From: RGIG8775 sp045612185
Lineage (GTDB): Bacteria > Bacillota > Clostridia > Oscillospirales > CAG-272
Direction: 5' to 3'
Assembly (NCBI GenBank): GCA_045612185.1
Contig: JAZKYO010000133.1
Coordinates: forward strand, 1 to 38,370
Length of the DNA: 38,370 nucleotides
In this document: piece by piece, positions 8,936 through 17,141 of the stretch
How the letters are laid out: each line of letters starts with the position of its first letter
How positions within the stretch are numbered: the first letter of the stretch is position 1
The notes under the pieces: model-generated
Told to the model about the DNA's origin: nothing
Databases searched by the model: none
What the model saw: only the letters and a program-made list of their open reading frames with translations
Program-made: the position numbers and the translations under genes

Positions 8936-11371
8936 ATGAGCAAAAATTTCAAAAAGAAAAAACATATATTATTTAAAATTATAGTTGCGATGATTATAAT
9001 CGTTTCACTGCTTATCGCCGTTTTGGCAATATATGTTTTTGCCAATTATGAAACCGAGGTCGATATGTCGCTTTTCGGCAGCGAGATACTTGACTCCACC
9101 ACAAGGTTTTATTATATTTCGTCGGACGGAGAAGCTGTTGAACTTGACGAAACTCTGCGCGGAAACAGAAAAATTTTATATAGTGATTATGAAGATATCC
9201 CCGAAAATCTTGTAAACGCGTTCGTGGCCATAGAGGATAAGCGTTTTTTTGACCATAACGGAGTGGATTTATACAGAACGCTTGGCGCAGCGGCAAACTA
9301 TGTTTTGGGGTTTGATAAACGGTTTGGCGCTTCAACTATAACTCAACAGCTTATAAAAAACGTAAGCGGCAAAAATGAAATAAGTGTTAGTCGAAAAATA
9401 CAGGAAATACTTTGGGCATATGACCTTGAAAGGAAAATGAGCAAAGAGGAGATTCTTGAAAATTATCTCAACGTTATAAATTTATCTCAGGGATGCTACG
9501 GAGTGGGGGCGGCGGCTGATATTTACTATTCAAAGCCGATTTCTGAGCTTACGCTTTCGGAGTGTGCTACTATTGCCGCCATAACTAACAGCCCCACGTA
9601 TTATAATCCCATAAGAAATCCCGAAAATAATAAAGAACGGCGAAATTTGATACTGGACGAAATGTTGGAACAAGGCTATATTGACCAAGAGGCGTATGCA
9701 GAAGCCTTTAACAGCGAAATATCCTTAAACGTAAACGAAACGGCTATATCCGAGATAACCAATTCATGGTACGTAGATATGGTGGTTGATGACGTTATAA
9801 GTGATTTGGTTTTGGAATACGGTTACTCTGAGGAAGTCGCTGCAAGAATGGTATATAACGGTGGTCTGAGGATAGTAACCGCAATGAATCCTACCGTTCA
9901 GCGAGTGATGGATAAATACTATCAAAATACGTCGAACTTCAAATATCGGGGCGAGGCTTTGGCGGAATCCTCAATGATAATAATTAATCCGTATAACGGA
10001 AATATTCTTGGTGTGGTGGGCGCGATAGGTGAAAAAGAAGGAAACAGAATACAAAGCTTTGCAACTGATGCCAAGCGCCCTTCGGGATCAACCGTAAAAC
10101 CTCTTTCGGTCTATGCCCCCGCCCTTGAATATGGTATAGCCAATTACGCTACCGTTTACGATGACGTTCCGCTGAAGTTTTATAAGCTTTCAAACGGATA
10201 CAAGCTGTGGCCTCAAAATGCCAACATGGTATATAGGGGGCTGACAAACGTAAATTACGCGCTTAAAAACTCTCTGAATACCGTTTCTCTCAAGGTTCTT
10301 AATCAAGTGGGGGTGGGGAGAGCCTATGATTTCGTAAAAAATAAGCTCGGAATGAAAAGCCTTGTGGACGGAGAAATAACCGATGCGGGATATATAACCG
10401 ACAAAGCTCCTGCCGCGATGGGACTTGGACAGATGAATTACGGCGTTACGCTCAGAGAGCTTACCGCGGCATATTCTATATTTCCCAACAAGGGACAAAC
10501 AAGTAAACCACGTTCTTATATAAACGTTACCGATTCGCGCGGCAGAGAGTTGCTTAACAATGAGGAAAAACATGAATACGCCATAAGTGCCGCCAACGCA
10601 AGTATAATGACAAAAATGCTTCAAAATGTAATAACCACGGGAACGGCAAGCGCGGTAACGCTTGATAACACCGTTGACGTTGCGGGAAAGACGGGGACGA
10701 CTCAAAATGATTGCGATAAATGGTTTGTGGCGTATACCCCATACTGCTTGGGCGGAGTGTGGTACGGATACGAATATCCAAAACCCATAAGCAAAGCGCA
10801 AAAAAATGCTTATCTTGAAATATGGAACGATATAATGACCGAACTCCATAAAAGCTATTTTATACCGCGAGAGGGAAGAAAGAGCTTTGATCTTGATGCC
10901 AACGTAGTAAAAACGACGTACTGCAAAGACTCAGGAAAGCTTATGTCAAATGCCTGCTATCTTGATCCGCGGCTTAACCGCGCGGAGGAGGGATATTTCG
11001 TTAAAGGAACGGAGCCCAAAACTTATTGCGACTGTCACAAGATAGTGGAATATGACTCGGACGGAGGCGGTGTCGCTTGTAAAGACTGTGAATACGAGGG
11101 AATAGTAAACGTAGGACTTATAAACGTAAAACGCAGTTTCCCGATGCAGATATACGTTACCGATGCGCAATACGTTTGTCGTCCATTGCCCGCAGAAACA
11201 CCTATGGCAACTGATGGAAGTGCGTATTTTTCAAGCGTGCTCGAAAAAAATGAATACTGCGGAATATCCAACTCCCCTAACCAGTTTAACCGCGCTTGCG
11301 ATATCCATTTCAATTATGCCGAATGGATTTTGCGTAAAAAGATCAACAGTAGGGAAGAGTCCGCGGAATAA
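8936..11371 (+). CDS. Class A penicillin-binding protein (bifunctional transglycosylase/transpeptidase)
   Basis: 811 residues. A basic cytoplasmic stretch (1-10) and one membrane helix (about 11-36) are followed by a GT51 glycosyltransferase domain with EDKRFFDH (Glu100) and GASTITQQL (131-139). The transpeptidase domain has the Ser-x-x-Lys motif STVK with nucleophile Ser385, SLN (446-448) and KTG (585-587). The Cys-rich tail after about 660 is typical of clostridial PBP1a-type proteins. It polymerises and crosslinks peptidoglycan on the outer face of the membrane. GGAG at 8922-8925 sets the start. No strong promoter was found between the dnaE terminator and this gene. Confidence 0.93.
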   Translation: MSKNFKKKKHILFKIIVAMIIIVSLLIAVLAIYVFANYETEVDMSLFGSEILDSTTRFYYISSDGEAVELDETLRGNRKILYSDYEDIPENLVNAFVAIEDKRFFDHNGVDLYRTLGAAANYVLGFDKRFGASTITQQLIKNVSGKNEISVSRKIQEILWAYDLERKMSKEEILENYLNVINLSQGCYGVGAAADIYYSKPISELTLSECATIAAITNSPTYYNPIRNPENNKERRNLILDEMLEQGYIDQEAYAEAFNSEISLNVNETAISEITNSWYVDMVVDDVISDLVLEYGYSEEVAARMVYNGGLRIVTAMNPTVQRVMDKYYQNTSNFKYRGEALAESSMIIINPYNGNILGVVGAIGEKEGNRIQSFATDAKRPSGSTVKPLSVYAPALEYGIANYATVYDDVPLKFYKLSNGYKLWPQNANMVYRGLTNVNYALKNSLNTVSLKVLNQVGVGRAYDFVKNKLGMKSLVDGEITDAGYITDKAPAAMGLGQMNYGVTLRELTAAYSIFPNKGQTSKPRSYINVTDSRGRELLNNEEKHEYAISAANASIMTKMLQNVITTGTASAVTLDNTVDVAGKTGTTQNDCDKWFVAYTPYCLGGVWYGYEYPKPISKAQKNAYLEIWNDIMTELHKSYFIPREGRKSFDLDANVVKTTYCKDSGKLMSNACYLDPRLNRAEEGYFVKGTEPKTYCDCHKIVEYDSDGGGVACKDCEYEGIVNVGLINVKRSFPMQIYVTDAQYVCRPLPAETPMATDGSAYFSSVLEKNEYCGISNSPNQFNRACDIHFNYAEWILRKKINSREESAE

Positions 11372-11377
11372 AAGAAT

Positions 11378-11411
11378 AATCACCTCATATACTTTTGTGA
11401 GGTGATTTTTT
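11378..11411 (+). terminator. Terminator-like hairpin whose 3' arm is the ribosome-binding site of the next gene
   Basis: AATCACCTCA (11378-11387) pairs with TGAGGTGATT (11398-11407) and runs into six T. It starts six bases after the PBP stop. The 3' arm contains GAGGTGA, an excellent Shine-Dalgarno sequence placed correctly for TTG 11410. The structure may therefore attenuate transcription and also mask translation of the TspO-like gene. Confidence 0.75.
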
Positions 11412-11910
11412 GAATAAGCTTGAATATGAGATTCGTAATACAAACGCGGGTTTGGCAACGGTTGTTGCTCTTGCTTGTTTGACATTGAATTTTTCGGTGT
11501 GGTGCGCTGTGAAAAGTCCCGTGATAGTACTGAGTTTTCTTTCTTGCAAAATATCGGTACTCCCTACATGGCTGTTCGGATTGTTTGATTTTTTGTCATT
11601 CGCTTCTCTTGGCTTTTCTTTGGGCGCGGCACTTGGGACGGCTTGTTCGGCAAGCGAGGTTTCAAAATATAGGGGAGCATTTTATTTCGTAATCGGAATT
11701 ACTCTTGCTTGCGCTTATCATCTGTTTTTCTTTAAGTTATCTTCTTTTCTTTTGTCGTTTTTATGTGCGGTGTTGCAGTGTGTTTGCCTTTTCGTGGCAA
11801 CCGCAAATTTTTATAAAGTATCGGCAATATCCTTTTTTGCGTCGGTAATAGGGACACTGTGGAGCGTATATCTTTTGTTTTTTAGCTTTTTTGCAACATT
11901 TTGCACCTGA
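11410..11910 (+). CDS. Divergent TspO/MBR-like membrane protein
   Basis: 166 residues, very hydrophobic, with about five membrane helices. The segments LPTWLFGLFDFLSFASLG, ANFYKVSAISFFAS and GTLWSVYLLFFSFF match the order and spacing of TspO/MBR family signatures (P-x-W in the first loop, FYKVS and a final W-rich helix), though several usual Trp residues are missing. TspO proteins bind porphyrins and other small hydrophobic ligands. The TTG start depends on GAGGTGA at 11399-11405; no better in-frame start is seen nearby. If the hairpin over its ribosome-binding site forms, expression should be low or conditional. The family call is moderate; it could be another small polytopic protein. Confidence 0.55.
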   Translation: MNKLEYEIRNTNAGLATVVALACLTLNFSVWCAVKSPVIVLSFLSCKISVLPTWLFGLFDFLSFASLGFSLGAALGTACSASEVSKYRGAFYFVIGITLACAYHLFFFKLSSFLLSFLCAVLQCVCLFVATANFYKVSAISFFASVIGTLWSVYLLFFSFFATFCT

Positions 11911-11956
11911 ATTTTGTAAAAAGAAAACAAAATTTATAATAAAAAACATAAATTCA

Positions 11957-11985
11957 TTGACAAACAAGAAAAAATGTAGTATAAT
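11957..11985 (+). promoter_or_regulatory. Consensus promoter of the DUF4430-like lipoprotein
   Basis: TTGACA (11957-11962) and TATAAT (11980-11985) are perfect and 17 bp apart. The first transcribed base would be near 11992. Confidence 0.85.
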
Positions 11986-12023
11986 CAACACATAGTAAAT
12001 TATACACATTGGAGGAACACAAA

Positions 12024-12473
12024 ATGAAAAAGTTACTTTGCTTGTTGGTTGCATTGCTCATGGTTATGGGAATGGTTGCTTGCGGCGGCGGTGCTGATGT
12101 TACCGAGCCTCCTGTTAACGAAGAAAACGATAAACCCGTAGAGCCTATCACGCTCAACATTCACGTAAGAGCATCCGAGACCGGTGAGGACGTGTATGCG
12201 GGTGAGTATGAGTACACACTTGCGGATCGCACTATTCTTGCTATTCTTGAGGACTTCATGCTTTGCAACTTCGATGAGGAGTATGAAATTGTATGTGACG
12301 AGAACGGTAAGCTTGTTAAAGTTGGTGAGCTTGAGGCTAGTGCCGCTCAGCTTTGGCTTGTTAGCCAGGCATCTGCTCCCAAGGGTGTGGCTGACGTTGA
12401 GCCTATAGACGGCGATATCGATACCTATAACAAGGTTAATGATGGCGATACACTCGTTATTTACCTTAGCTAA
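12024..12473 (+). CDS. Small lipoprotein with DUF4430-like domain
   Basis: 149 residues from ATG 12024; GGAGGA at 12011-12016 fixes this start rather than the in-frame ATG at 12009. The signal peptide ends in MVAC followed by GGG, the same lipobox context as its downstream neighbours. The remaining ~110 residues include a repeat-free beta domain with TILAILEDFML, a Trp in AQLWLVS, and a C-terminal VNDGDTLVIYLS. This resembles DUF4430/transcobalamin C-terminal-like domains, which end in a dGD-hydrophobic motif. It has its own promoter and terminator, so it is monocistronic. Its partner or ligand is unknown, and the domain call is tentative. Confidence 0.6.
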   Translation: MKKLLCLLVALLMVMGMVACGGGADVTEPPVNEENDKPVEPITLNIHVRASETGEDVYAGEYEYTLADRTILAILEDFMLCNFDEEYEIVCDENGKLVKVGELEASAAQLWLVSQASAPKGVADVEPIDGDIDTYNKVNDGDTLVIYLS

Positions 12474-12490
12474 TTTGTTATAAATTCACA

Positions 12491-12528
12491 AAAAAACAGA
12501 CATGTGGCTGTGCCGCATGTCTGTTTTT
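12491..12528 (+). terminator. Terminator after the DUF4430-like gene
   Basis: A 13-bp stem ACAGACATGTGGC/GCCGCATGTCTGT with one G-T pair and a TGT loop is flanked by an A-run and a T-run. Confidence 0.9.
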
Positions 12529-12594
12529 GCTCACTTCTGTGATGAAATATTGTCAAAATCTTAAAATAAGTTATAAATTCAGTAATATAAGTCA

Positions 12595-12623
12595 TTGACA
12601 TCAATTTCATTTTTTGATATAAT
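12595..12623 (+). promoter_or_regulatory. Consensus promoter of the tandem LamG-like lipoprotein and first GH gene
   Basis: TTGACA (12595-12600) and TATAAT (12618-12623) are perfect with a 17-bp T-rich spacer ending in TTTTGA, similar to the promoter at 2-30. Confidence 0.85.
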
Positions 12624-12665
12624 GTTTTTAACAGAAATATTTTTAAATTAGACAAGGATATTATT

Positions 12666-14126
12666 ATGAAAAGCTTAAGATTTTTTGTTGTTTCTCTTTT
12701 GGCTATGGCAGCGGTGTTTGCATTTGTTGCTTGTGGAGGCGGGAGCGATACGACGGCAATTTCGGATGTAACCGATGCGCCTGAAACGGACGCACCTGTA
12801 ACCGATGCTCCCGAAACGGATGCTCCCGAAACAGAAGCACCTGAAACAGAAGCACCCGAAACAGAAGCACCTGAAACAGAAGCACCTAAAACAGAACCCG
12901 TTCAGAGTGAAACACCCGAAGCGCCTACCGGACTGAATGTGGTTGACGGCGTATTTAAATCGGTTAACTTCGATTTTGAAACTGATTTGAGCGTAGCCGA
13001 CTATATAGCTTCATTTGGTAACTTTAAAACTCACAAGACCTTGTTCGGAGGCATAGTAGAGAACGGTAAGTGGGTCTATGATAACAAGGGACTCGCTATC
13101 GAGGATGCTTACGGCATTTACGACTCGGATAAGTTTAGCATCGAATTTGATTTTTGCTTCGATAAATATATAACGGTACAAAATCCCGCGTCGGTATTTA
13201 CAATTTTATCTGATGATGATGGAAATCTCAACGAAAAGTCCCAGTTCTTTATGGCACTTAGAATGTCGCCTGACGGAAGTATTTACCAAGAAGCGGCAAA
13301 GCAGCTTTCCTTTATCCCCGAGCTTGGAAAACAGTATAGCTACAAGATGGAGATAGATAAAACCATCGGTAAGGCTTCTGCTTATATCGACGGTCAGCTT
13401 TTGTCATCTGTAAACTTTACACCTTCCGCGCTGCCTTATAAGTGCTTTAGATTTATGGATAATAACAAAGGCGCAGAAATGTGGATTGACAATATAGTTA
13501 TAACGGTGCTTTCCGAGTCCTCGACTGCTCTTGATACACAAGATAAAACCGACAGCGATTTTACTTCAGTTGCCTTTGATTTTGAAACCAACTTGGGCGT
13601 TTATGACTATATCGCTTCTTTTGACGGATTTAGTACCAACAAAGCCTATAAAGAGAGCGCTATTGTAAACGGAAAATGGCAGTATAGTGAAAACGGAATG
13701 GCAATAGAAAACGCTCTCGGCATTTACGACCTTGATAAATTCAGCGTTGAGTTTGATTTCTGTTTTGATAAATATATTACTACGGAAAATGCGGCGTCTG
13801 TCTTCACGGTGGTAACGGATGACGACGGTAAGCTTAACGGACAGTCAAAATTTTATATGGCTATGAGAATGACCGCTGACGGAAATATATACCATGAGGC
13901 GGCTCAAGGTAAAAAATTCAAGGTTGAGCTTGGAAAAACTCATCACTATAAAATCGTTCTTGACAGAGTAGCTGGAAAAGCTGACGTATACGTTGATGGC
14001 AATCTGCTTTGCTCCCCCACGTATACAACTACGGACTTGCCTTACTGTTGCTTCAGATTTATGGACAACAATAAGGGCGCCGAAATGTGGTTTGATAACA
14101 TTGTAATAACAAATTTGTCAAAATAA
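12666..14126 (+). CDS. Lipoprotein with two tandem LamG-like modules (putative surface glycan-binding protein)
   Basis: 486 residues. The signal peptide ends in FVAC (Cys23) followed by GGGSDTT. A 40-residue acidic TDAPE/TEAPE linker (about 36-77) leads to two homologous beta-sandwich modules at about 98-282 and 299-484, offset by about 201 residues. Each has the same signatures: FDFET near the start, SxEFDFCFDKYIT, a DDDG loop, ELGK before an aromatic strand, and CFRFMDNNKGAEMW at the end. No catalytic domain is present, so it probably captures the glycan for the neighbouring hydrolases. Ribosome-binding site AAGGAT precedes ATG 12666. The next gene follows after 18 bases, so they form an operon. 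The module also occurs in the hydrolases at 14145 and 17142 and, more distantly, in the esterase at 61. Confidence 0.75.
   Translation: MKSLRFFVVSLLAMAAVFAFVACGGGSDTTAISDVTDAPETDAPVTDAPETDAPETEAPETEAPETEAPETEAPKTEPVQSETPEAPTGLNVVDGVFKSVNFDFETDLSVADYIASFGNFKTHKTLFGGIVENGKWVYDNKGLAIEDAYGIYDSDKFSIEFDFCFDKYITVQNPASVFTILSDDDGNLNEKSQFFMALRMSPDGSIYQEAAKQLSFIPELGKQYSYKMEIDKTIGKASAYIDGQLLSSVNFTPSALPYKCFRFMDNNKGAEMWIDNIVITVLSESSTALDTQDKTDSDFTSVAFDFETNLGVYDYIASFDGFSTNKAYKESAIVNGKWQYSENGMAIENALGIYDLDKFSVEFDFCFDKYITTENAASVFTVVTDDDGKLNGQSKFYMAMRMTADGNIYHEAAQGKKFKVELGKTHHYKIVLDRVAGKADVYVDGNLLCSPTYTTTDLPYCCFRFMDNNKGAEMWFDNIVITNLSK
12771..12896 (+). repeat. 15-bp tandem repeats coding TDAPE/TEAPE linker
   Basis: About eight units of 15 bases encode an acidic Pro-rich linker. 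Adjacent units near 12834-12890 are almost identical, so slippage or recombination could change linker length without shifting the frame. Confidence 0.85.
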
Positions 14127-14144
14127 ATTCAAAGGAGAACCAAG

Positions 14145-16964
14145 ATGAAAAAAGTGAAATTTTTAGCGTTGTTTTTAGCGCTTGTTACTGTTGTTTCTGC
14201 TTTTGCGGCATGTGGTGGTGCGGGTGACGATACAACTTTGCCGTCGGCAACAGATCCCATTGAAACTGATCCTACCGACACTACAGATCCGACCGATACA
14301 AACGTTTCCGAAAGTGATGATCCTATATCGGATACTCCGGAAATTGTCGTACCCGATCATACTATTCTTAAACTTGACTTTGAAACCGACCTTTCACTTG
14401 CGGAGTACATAGCTTCTAAAGAGGAGATCGAGATAAACGCCTCATTGAACGGTGGCGAAATCAAGGATGGAAAATGGCAGTATAGCGGTAAACCCCTTGC
14501 CATTAAAGACGCTATTGGTTTTTATTCTTTAGAGTGTTATAGCGTAGAATTCGATTTTTGCTTTAATTCTTACGTAAACAAGGACAGCACTTCGGTATTC
14601 TCGCTTATTACCGATGATGACGGTGTTCTTAACGGGGAATCCTCCAGCTTCTACATTCCTCTTAAAATGGATATGAATGGAACTGTTTACCATAACAGTG
14701 CCAAAAATCTAAATGTTCAGATCGAACTCGGAAAAGTATACCATTATAAGCTTGAAGTAAATAATGTTGATAAAAAAGTAACCGTATCTATTGACGATAT
14801 GGTGTTGGTGTCACCATCCTATAAGCAAGATTTTCGTAGTTATCAGTGCTTCAGATTTATGGATAACAACAGAGGCGCTGACATGTGGATAGACAACGTG
14901 GTTGTTACCGATGCTGGTGCGTATAAGAATGCAAGCACCGATAAGCTTGGCTATGCTGTGGATGCAGCTTATACTCGTGGCGGTAAGTATGCTGCTGAAG
15001 TCCAGGGATTGGCTGATGGCATGTATATCGACATTAAAAAGTCGGGCGACAAAACATATGCTCGTGACGGCTTTATAAAGTTCGATATATCTCAATTCAA
15101 ACGCGAAAAAGTACAATTTGCGATTCTTTACCTTAATGTGCCCAACGTTAACGCGGCAAGCCTTTTTGACCTTTATTGGGTGGACTCCGATTGGGACAGC
15201 ACTACTTTGACATATAACAATATGCCTATCGGAGAAAGAATAGTCGAAAGCATCAAGCTTTCTGAAGTTGGAGTTGCAATAGATTTGGCTCCCTATATCA
15301 AAGAGGCGCTTAATAATGGAGATGAATTCTTCTCAATAAGAATCAGCCCCGTAAATCAGCCTTCTGACGGTCAGACGAGAATTCTTTATACAGACGACCA
15401 AAGACCCAATATAACTGTTTATGATGAAATGCCGAAAAACGGATATTTCACCAAGCTTAGCAATGACGAGGCGAAGAACAAGGAAATCTGGGATTACGCT
15501 CAAAAGATGTATGACGAGTGGTACGTGAGATACAAGGCACTTCCCGCTGTTAACGAAGACGCCGTTATCCTTGGCAGAGATGAGAGCCAGTATACGAAGA
15601 CTAACTATATGTCCGGTCAGTCTACAAACTACAATTCCTCAAAAACAGAACATAAATCGCGTCCGTTTGATGCGCTTACCGACTTTGACGAATACGTAAG
15701 CAATACTTTCAAGAACGCAAAGCTTGATAAGTACGGCGGTATTATGATTGAGTCGCTTAAGCAAAAGGCAACAGGTTTCTTCTATTCCGAAAAGATAGAC
15801 GGCAGATGGTGGCTTATAGACCCCCTCGGCTACCCCTATATTTCTATCGGCCTTAGTGATATTCACTATTCTCAGCTTGGTTCAAAGCTTCAGAAAGAAA
15901 ACGCTATTAAGCTTTACGGTGATTACGATAACTGGGCGCTCGCAACCACAAGACAGGTTGTTGACGAGCTTTACTTCAATAACACATTCCGCCCTGTAAT
16001 TAATATTATCAATCTTGAAAACGGAATGCCGTTTGCTATTCAAAAAGGTGTTATGAGTAGCTTTGGTAATATTAAGGGTATAATGGGCGACGGTAACGGA
16101 AGTACCGTGTTCACAGAAAACAATACTATGCCGGTATTTGATCCCGATTTCGTTCCTTATGCAGACGGATGGGCAAAGACCAACATAATATATAAGGGAA
16201 ATGACAGACTTATCGGATACATGTCTGATAACGAGCTTCCCATGAACGTTGATATGCTTGACCGCGCTATGACCGTAAACCATACTAAGGATGTTAACTG
16301 GTATACTTACGCTTGTACCTGGACGTGGCTCTGTAACATAACCGGAAAAGAAGCTCCCACAAAAGAAGATATCACAGATGAGATTCGTGATCTTTATCGA
16401 GGATTTGTTTGGGATAGATATTTCAACGTGGTTTCTGCCGCTGTTAAGAAGTATGACCCCGATCATATGTATTTGGGAACACGTTTCCTTACGTTGACAA
16501 GATATTCCCAGTGGGTATTGCGATTTGCGGCTCAGTACGTTGATTGTATGACCATTAACTGGTACGGTGATTGGGAGCCTAAGGCTGATGCTCTTTACAA
16601 TATTTCCAAATACGGTGACATGCCGTTTGTCGTAACAGAGTTCTATACCAAAGCAGGTGACTCGGGGCTTGGAAATACTTCGGGCGCGGGTAGATACGTT
16701 GCTACTCAGACCGATCGTGCTGACTTCTATGAGACGTTCACCATAAGAATGCTTGAGACTCCCAACTGCGTAGGTTGGCAGTGGTTCCAGTACATGGATA
16801 ATGACCCCAACAGCGGTACGGGTGACGCATCAAGTGTCGACTCCAACAAGGGTATTTATAGAAGTGATTTTACACTCTATACCGTGCTTACAGACCGTAT
16901 GACAGTGCTTAACAAGAACGTTTACAATATTATAGATTACTTTGCTAATAAAAACGCAAAATAA
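14145..16964 (+). CDS. Lipoprotein glycoside hydrolase paralog 1 (clan GH-A, agarase-like)
   Basis: 939 residues. The signal peptide ends in FAAC (Cys23), followed by a Thr/Asp/Pro linker. A LamG-like module (about 74-255) ends in CFRFMDNNRGADMW. Next comes a DNRLRE/CBM96-like beta module (about 272-428) with DGFIKFDIS and DSTTLTYNNMP. The catalytic part (about 435-935) has GFFYSEKIDGRWWLIDPLGYP, an acid/base candidate Glu697 in SDNELPM, a nucleophile candidate Glu832 in VVTEFYTKAGDSG, and CVGWQWFQYMDNDP near the end. These segments recall GH50/GH86-type agarases in order and spacing, but similarity is partial, so substrate and family are uncertain. AAAGGAG at 14131-14137 sets the start. Confidence 0.75.
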   Translation: MKKVKFLALFLALVTVVSAFAACGGAGDDTTLPSATDPIETDPTDTTDPTDTNVSESDDPISDTPEIVVPDHTILKLDFETDLSLAEYIASKEEIEINASLNGGEIKDGKWQYSGKPLAIKDAIGFYSLECYSVEFDFCFNSYVNKDSTSVFSLITDDDGVLNGESSSFYIPLKMDMNGTVYHNSAKNLNVQIELGKVYHYKLEVNNVDKKVTVSIDDMVLVSPSYKQDFRSYQCFRFMDNNRGADMWIDNVVVTDAGAYKNASTDKLGYAVDAAYTRGGKYAAEVQGLADGMYIDIKKSGDKTYARDGFIKFDISQFKREKVQFAILYLNVPNVNAASLFDLYWVDSDWDSTTLTYNNMPIGERIVESIKLSEVGVAIDLAPYIKEALNNGDEFFSIRISPVNQPSDGQTRILYTDDQRPNITVYDEMPKNGYFTKLSNDEAKNKEIWDYAQKMYDEWYVRYKALPAVNEDAVILGRDESQYTKTNYMSGQSTNYNSSKTEHKSRPFDALTDFDEYVSNTFKNAKLDKYGGIMIESLKQKATGFFYSEKIDGRWWLIDPLGYPYISIGLSDIHYSQLGSKLQKENAIKLYGDYDNWALATTRQVVDELYFNNTFRPVINIINLENGMPFAIQKGVMSSFGNIKGIMGDGNGSTVFTENNTMPVFDPDFVPYADGWAKTNIIYKGNDRLIGYMSDNELPMNVDMLDRAMTVNHTKDVNWYTYACTWTWLCNITGKEAPTKEDITDEIRDLYRGFVWDRYFNVVSAAVKKYDPDHMYLGTRFLTLTRYSQWVLRFAAQYVDCMTINWYGDWEPKADALYNISKYGDMPFVVTEFYTKAGDSGLGNTSGAGRYVATQTDRADFYETFTIRMLETPNCVGWQWFQYMDNDPNSGTGDASSVDSNKGIYRSDFTLYTVLTDRMTVLNKNVYNIIDYFANKNAK

Positions 16965-16977
16965 TTAAATCAAAATG

Positions 16978-17017
16978 GCGAGCTGTCTGTAATATTAATC
17001 AGATGGCTCGCTTTGTT
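16978..17017 (+). terminator. Terminator after GH paralog 1
   Basis: GCGAGC (16978-16983) pairs with GCTCGC (17006-17011), and the inner TCTG pairs with CAGA. It is followed by a short, interrupted T-run, so it is weaker than the other terminators in the window. Confidence 0.7.
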
Positions 17018-17029
17018 TATAAAGATTTC

Positions 17030-17071
17030 TAAAATGCACCAAAATCTTTGTAAAATGCACAAAAATCTTTG
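17030..17071 (+). repeat. Two tandem 21-bp direct repeats upstream of GH paralog 2 promoter
   Basis: Two 21-base copies, beginning TAAAATGCAC and ending AAATCTTTG, lie head to tail (17030-17050 and 17051-17071) with one mismatch. The 21-base period is two helical turns, so bound proteins would lie on the same face of the DNA. The second copy ends ten bases before the -35 region of the next gene. This suggests an activator or repressor site. Confidence 0.75.
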
Positions 17072-17080
17072 TAATAGCTA

Positions 17081-17109
17081 TTTATTTATTTTTATGAGTT
17101 GGTTATAAT
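17081..17109 (+). promoter_or_regulatory. Promoter of GH paralog 2 with weak -35
   Basis: TATAAT (17104-17109) is perfect, but the hexamer 17 bp upstream, TTTATT (17081-17086), is a poor -35. A weak -35 directly downstream of tandem repeats is typical of an activator-dependent promoter; this is inferred. Confidence 0.55.
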
Positions 17110-17141
17110 GTATTTAATCTGATGAAAAGAGAGGAAAATAT

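Noticed and set aside
12771..12896. The 15-bp repeats as a possible CRISPR array
   Set aside because: Units are contiguous, in frame and encode a Pro/Asp/Glu linker; there are no unique spacers and no cas genes.
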